Below are positions 5,501 to 5,616 of a DNA stretch of 5,616 nucleotides, one piece after another. The stretch's first letter is position 1, and each line of letters begins with the position of its first letter. The notes below the pieces were generated by a model. It worked only from the letters and a program-made list of their open reading frames with translations, was not told the origin of the DNA and did not search any database. Source of the DNA: Clostridiaceae bacterium (GTDB lineage: Bacteria; Bacillota; Clostridia; Oscillospirales; Butyricicoccaceae); contig JAGZOP010000085.1 in assembly GCA_018383195.1 (NCBI GenBank), positions 1 to 5,616 on the forward strand, in the 5' to 3' direction. The translations under genes and the position numbers were made by a program.

Positions 5501-5514
5501 CTCATACTGACACC

Positions 5515-5545
5515 GCCCGATGATGAACAGTCACCGGGCATTTTT
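5515..5545 (+). terminator. Intrinsic terminator-like hairpin just upstream of the gene at 5566
   Basis: GCCCG (5515-5519) pairs with CGGGC (5535-5539). Inside, TGA (5521-5523) can pair with TCA (5531-5533) around a TGAACAG loop. The stem is followed by A and then TTTTT (5541-5545). It is a compact stem with a T-run, placed only 20 bases before the next start codon, so it would reduce read-through from the mobilization operon into the downstream gene. This matches the arrangement at 1656-1735. Confidence 0.68.
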
Positions 5546-5565
5546 CATTTACAGGAGGATTTTGA

Positions 5566-5616
5566 ATGAACAATACCGCAACCAACACCGCCACTTGCCC
5601 GACTGTCAGAAAGCAG
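5566..5616 (+). CDS. tnpW: Probable TnpW, N-terminal 17 residues only (cut by window end)
   Basis: An open frame from ATG 5566 runs to the window edge and encodes MNNTATNTATCPTVRKQ. AGGAGG (5553-5558) lies seven bases upstream, so the start is well supported. A short Asn/Thr-rich head followed by Cys-Pro-x-Val-Arg-Lys is how I remember TnpW-family proteins beginning, before a conserved GxTTYxVxVHFSET-type segment that would lie outside the window. In Tn4451 tnpW is downstream of the mobilization gene, which agrees with the position here. The function of TnpW is unknown. With only 17 residues the name is provisional, although the gene start is well supported. Confidence 0.6.
   Translation, partial: MNNTATNTATCPTVRKQ

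Overview
This window reads as the core of an integrative mobilizable element of the Tn4451/Tn5397 type from a Firmicute, most likely a gut Clostridia (Lachnospiraceae/Ruminococcaceae-like) host. The reasons are strong AGGAGG-type ribosome binding sites before nearly every gene, moderate G+C in the mobilization genes, and the gene set itself: a DUF4368-type large serine recombinase, TnpV, a DUF3847 protein, a MobA/MobL relaxase, a DUF3991/Toprim-AAA protein and the start of a probable TnpW. Every supported gene lies on the plus strand.

Layout. Positions 2-861 hold the 3' end of the recombinase gene, overlapped by tnpV through ATGA, followed by an intrinsic terminator (863-901). Positions 902-1655 form an AT-rich pocket with two tiny two-helix membrane proteins (1001-1144 and 1450-1617). 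The first has an extended -10 promoter (941-949). Between them is about 300 bases of GC-richer, heavily inverted-repeat DNA. Its bottom strand carries a hairpin followed by AAGTGCGCCCT, an excellent match to the nic core of IncQ/RSF1010 (MobQ) transfer origins, so I call an oriT at about 1185-1242. Positions 1656-1734 are a terminator-containing leader whose sequence can also pair with the next gene's ribosome binding site. Positions 1735-5424 are a tightly overlapping mobilization/replication operon: DUF3847 protein, MobQ relaxase, Toprim/AAA primase-helicase-like protein. Positions 5425-5565 hold a long hairpin (13-bp perfect arms) and a second terminator placed just upstream of a gene start. 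The last 51 bases begin a probable tnpW.

How it would work together (inference from families). The recombinase excises the element as a circle. The relaxase, probably helped by the DUF3847 protein, nicks the bottom strand at oriT with Tyr25. The Toprim/RecA-like ATPase would support replication of the circle or of the transferred strand. The order recombinase-tnpV-[cargo slot]-mobilization gene-tnpW recalls Tn4451, with the small membrane genes and oriT sitting where Tn4451 carries catP. The most interesting points are the oriT with competing hairpins, the paired small membrane proteins flanking it, and the repeated terminator-then-RBS arrangement, which suggests conditional read-through control of the operon.
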